The notes beneath the pieces are model-generated. The model ran no database searches. It worked only from the letters and a program-made list of their open reading frames with translations, and was not told where the DNA came from. A DNA stretch of 64,000 nucleotides, from the NCBI GenBank assembly GCA_941918925.1, contig OW799233.1, positions 136,036,533 through 136,100,532 of the forward strand, given 5' to 3'. Origin of the DNA: Phyto melanocephala. Lineage: Eukaryota; Arthropoda; Insecta; Diptera; Rhinophoridae. Position numbers and translations under genes: made by a program. Shown one piece after another: positions 63,720-64,000 of the stretch (positions are counted from its first letter, which is position 1; each line of letters opens with the position of its first letter).

Positions 63720-64000
63720 ATCTATCTATTTATATATATAAGAGTGAAACTCTGTCTGTGTGTTGGCTAAAGACTCCGAAATCGTAAAGCCGATCGGACT
63801 CAAATTTTGGCAAGTTGTTGTACACATTTCAGGGAGTGTGTGTTAAAAAGTGGGCAGGGCTACGCCAATAAAAAGAAGTTTTAATTTTAAGGATCTTGCA
63901 CTGGACCGATTTTTCTGAAACTTTGCACACATATTGAGCTGTCATGACTATACAGTTTCGTGATTAGAAAAACGGGCAGTGCCACGCCCATTAAAAAGTT
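63720..64000 (-). mobile_element. Third copy of the tandem-unit retroelement-like repeat, cut by the window edge
   Basis: It is the reverse complement of the 24870-25765 family. TCTATCTATTTATATATATA is followed by AAGAGTGAAACTCTGTCTGT, the TCCGAAATCGTAAAGCCGAT block, and units with GGGCAGTGCCACGCCCATTA and TTTCTGAAACTTTGCACACA. Here the dinucleotide run is short (CTGTCTGTGTG). It continues beyond 64000. Confidence 0.75.

Overview
The window looks like euchromatin from a brachyceran fly, probably a calyptrate such as a blowfly or house-fly relative. It is very AT-rich, carries one Drosophila-type host gene with clean GT-AG introns, and is crowded with dipteran-style transposable elements. The species is inferred, not shown.

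Host gene. One gene spans most of the window on the + strand: the RalGAP alpha subunit (human RALGAPA1/2, Drosophila CG5521). Six coding exons join in phase to 2015 codons plus stop: 8067-8172, 36999-37109, 42416-42587, 43282-48519, 48595-48785 and 48844-49073. The first intron is about 28.8 kb and holds most of the mobile elements. An 18-nt phase-neutral candidate microexon (41970-41987), which could instead be the end of an alternative first exon, lies between exons 2 and 3. Near the right edge a second, unrelated gene may begin: an initiator-like site at 61030, a signal-peptide-like exon at 61278-61322 and another ATG-donor exon at 61509-61617.

Left end (1-7262). A tandem repeat with a 389-bp monomer is interrupted, inside its TTATTC microsatellite, by an apparently intact minus-strand I-clade LINE (about 131-6094). 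Both LINE ORFs are open, and the 5' end has a CAGT initiator with a DPE exactly at +28.

Giant intron and flanks (8.2-64 kb). These hold a 5'-truncated LINE with a perfect target duplication and a (CCTAA)n tail; many IS630/Tc1/mariner relics, one with complete inverted repeats and an internal deletion; two elements with 3-bp TTA/TAA duplications (PIF/Harbinger-like); a 1.35-kb foldback/Mutator-like element with a 9-bp duplication; two roughly 120-bp minisatellite arrays inside elements; several hairpin MITEs; and CCGGTT-rich and CGGACGGAC-type dispersed repeats.

Most striking observation. Two related non-autonomous elements (15415-16124 and 39449-40228) have CAAGG/TAAGG-type ends, perfect 8-bp target duplications and a homologous right end, but different host gene pieces inside: one EGF-like domain fragment and one reptin (RUVBL2) fragment. 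This looks like a Pack-type, gene-capturing transposon family. The reptin-bearing copy is nested inside a third element.
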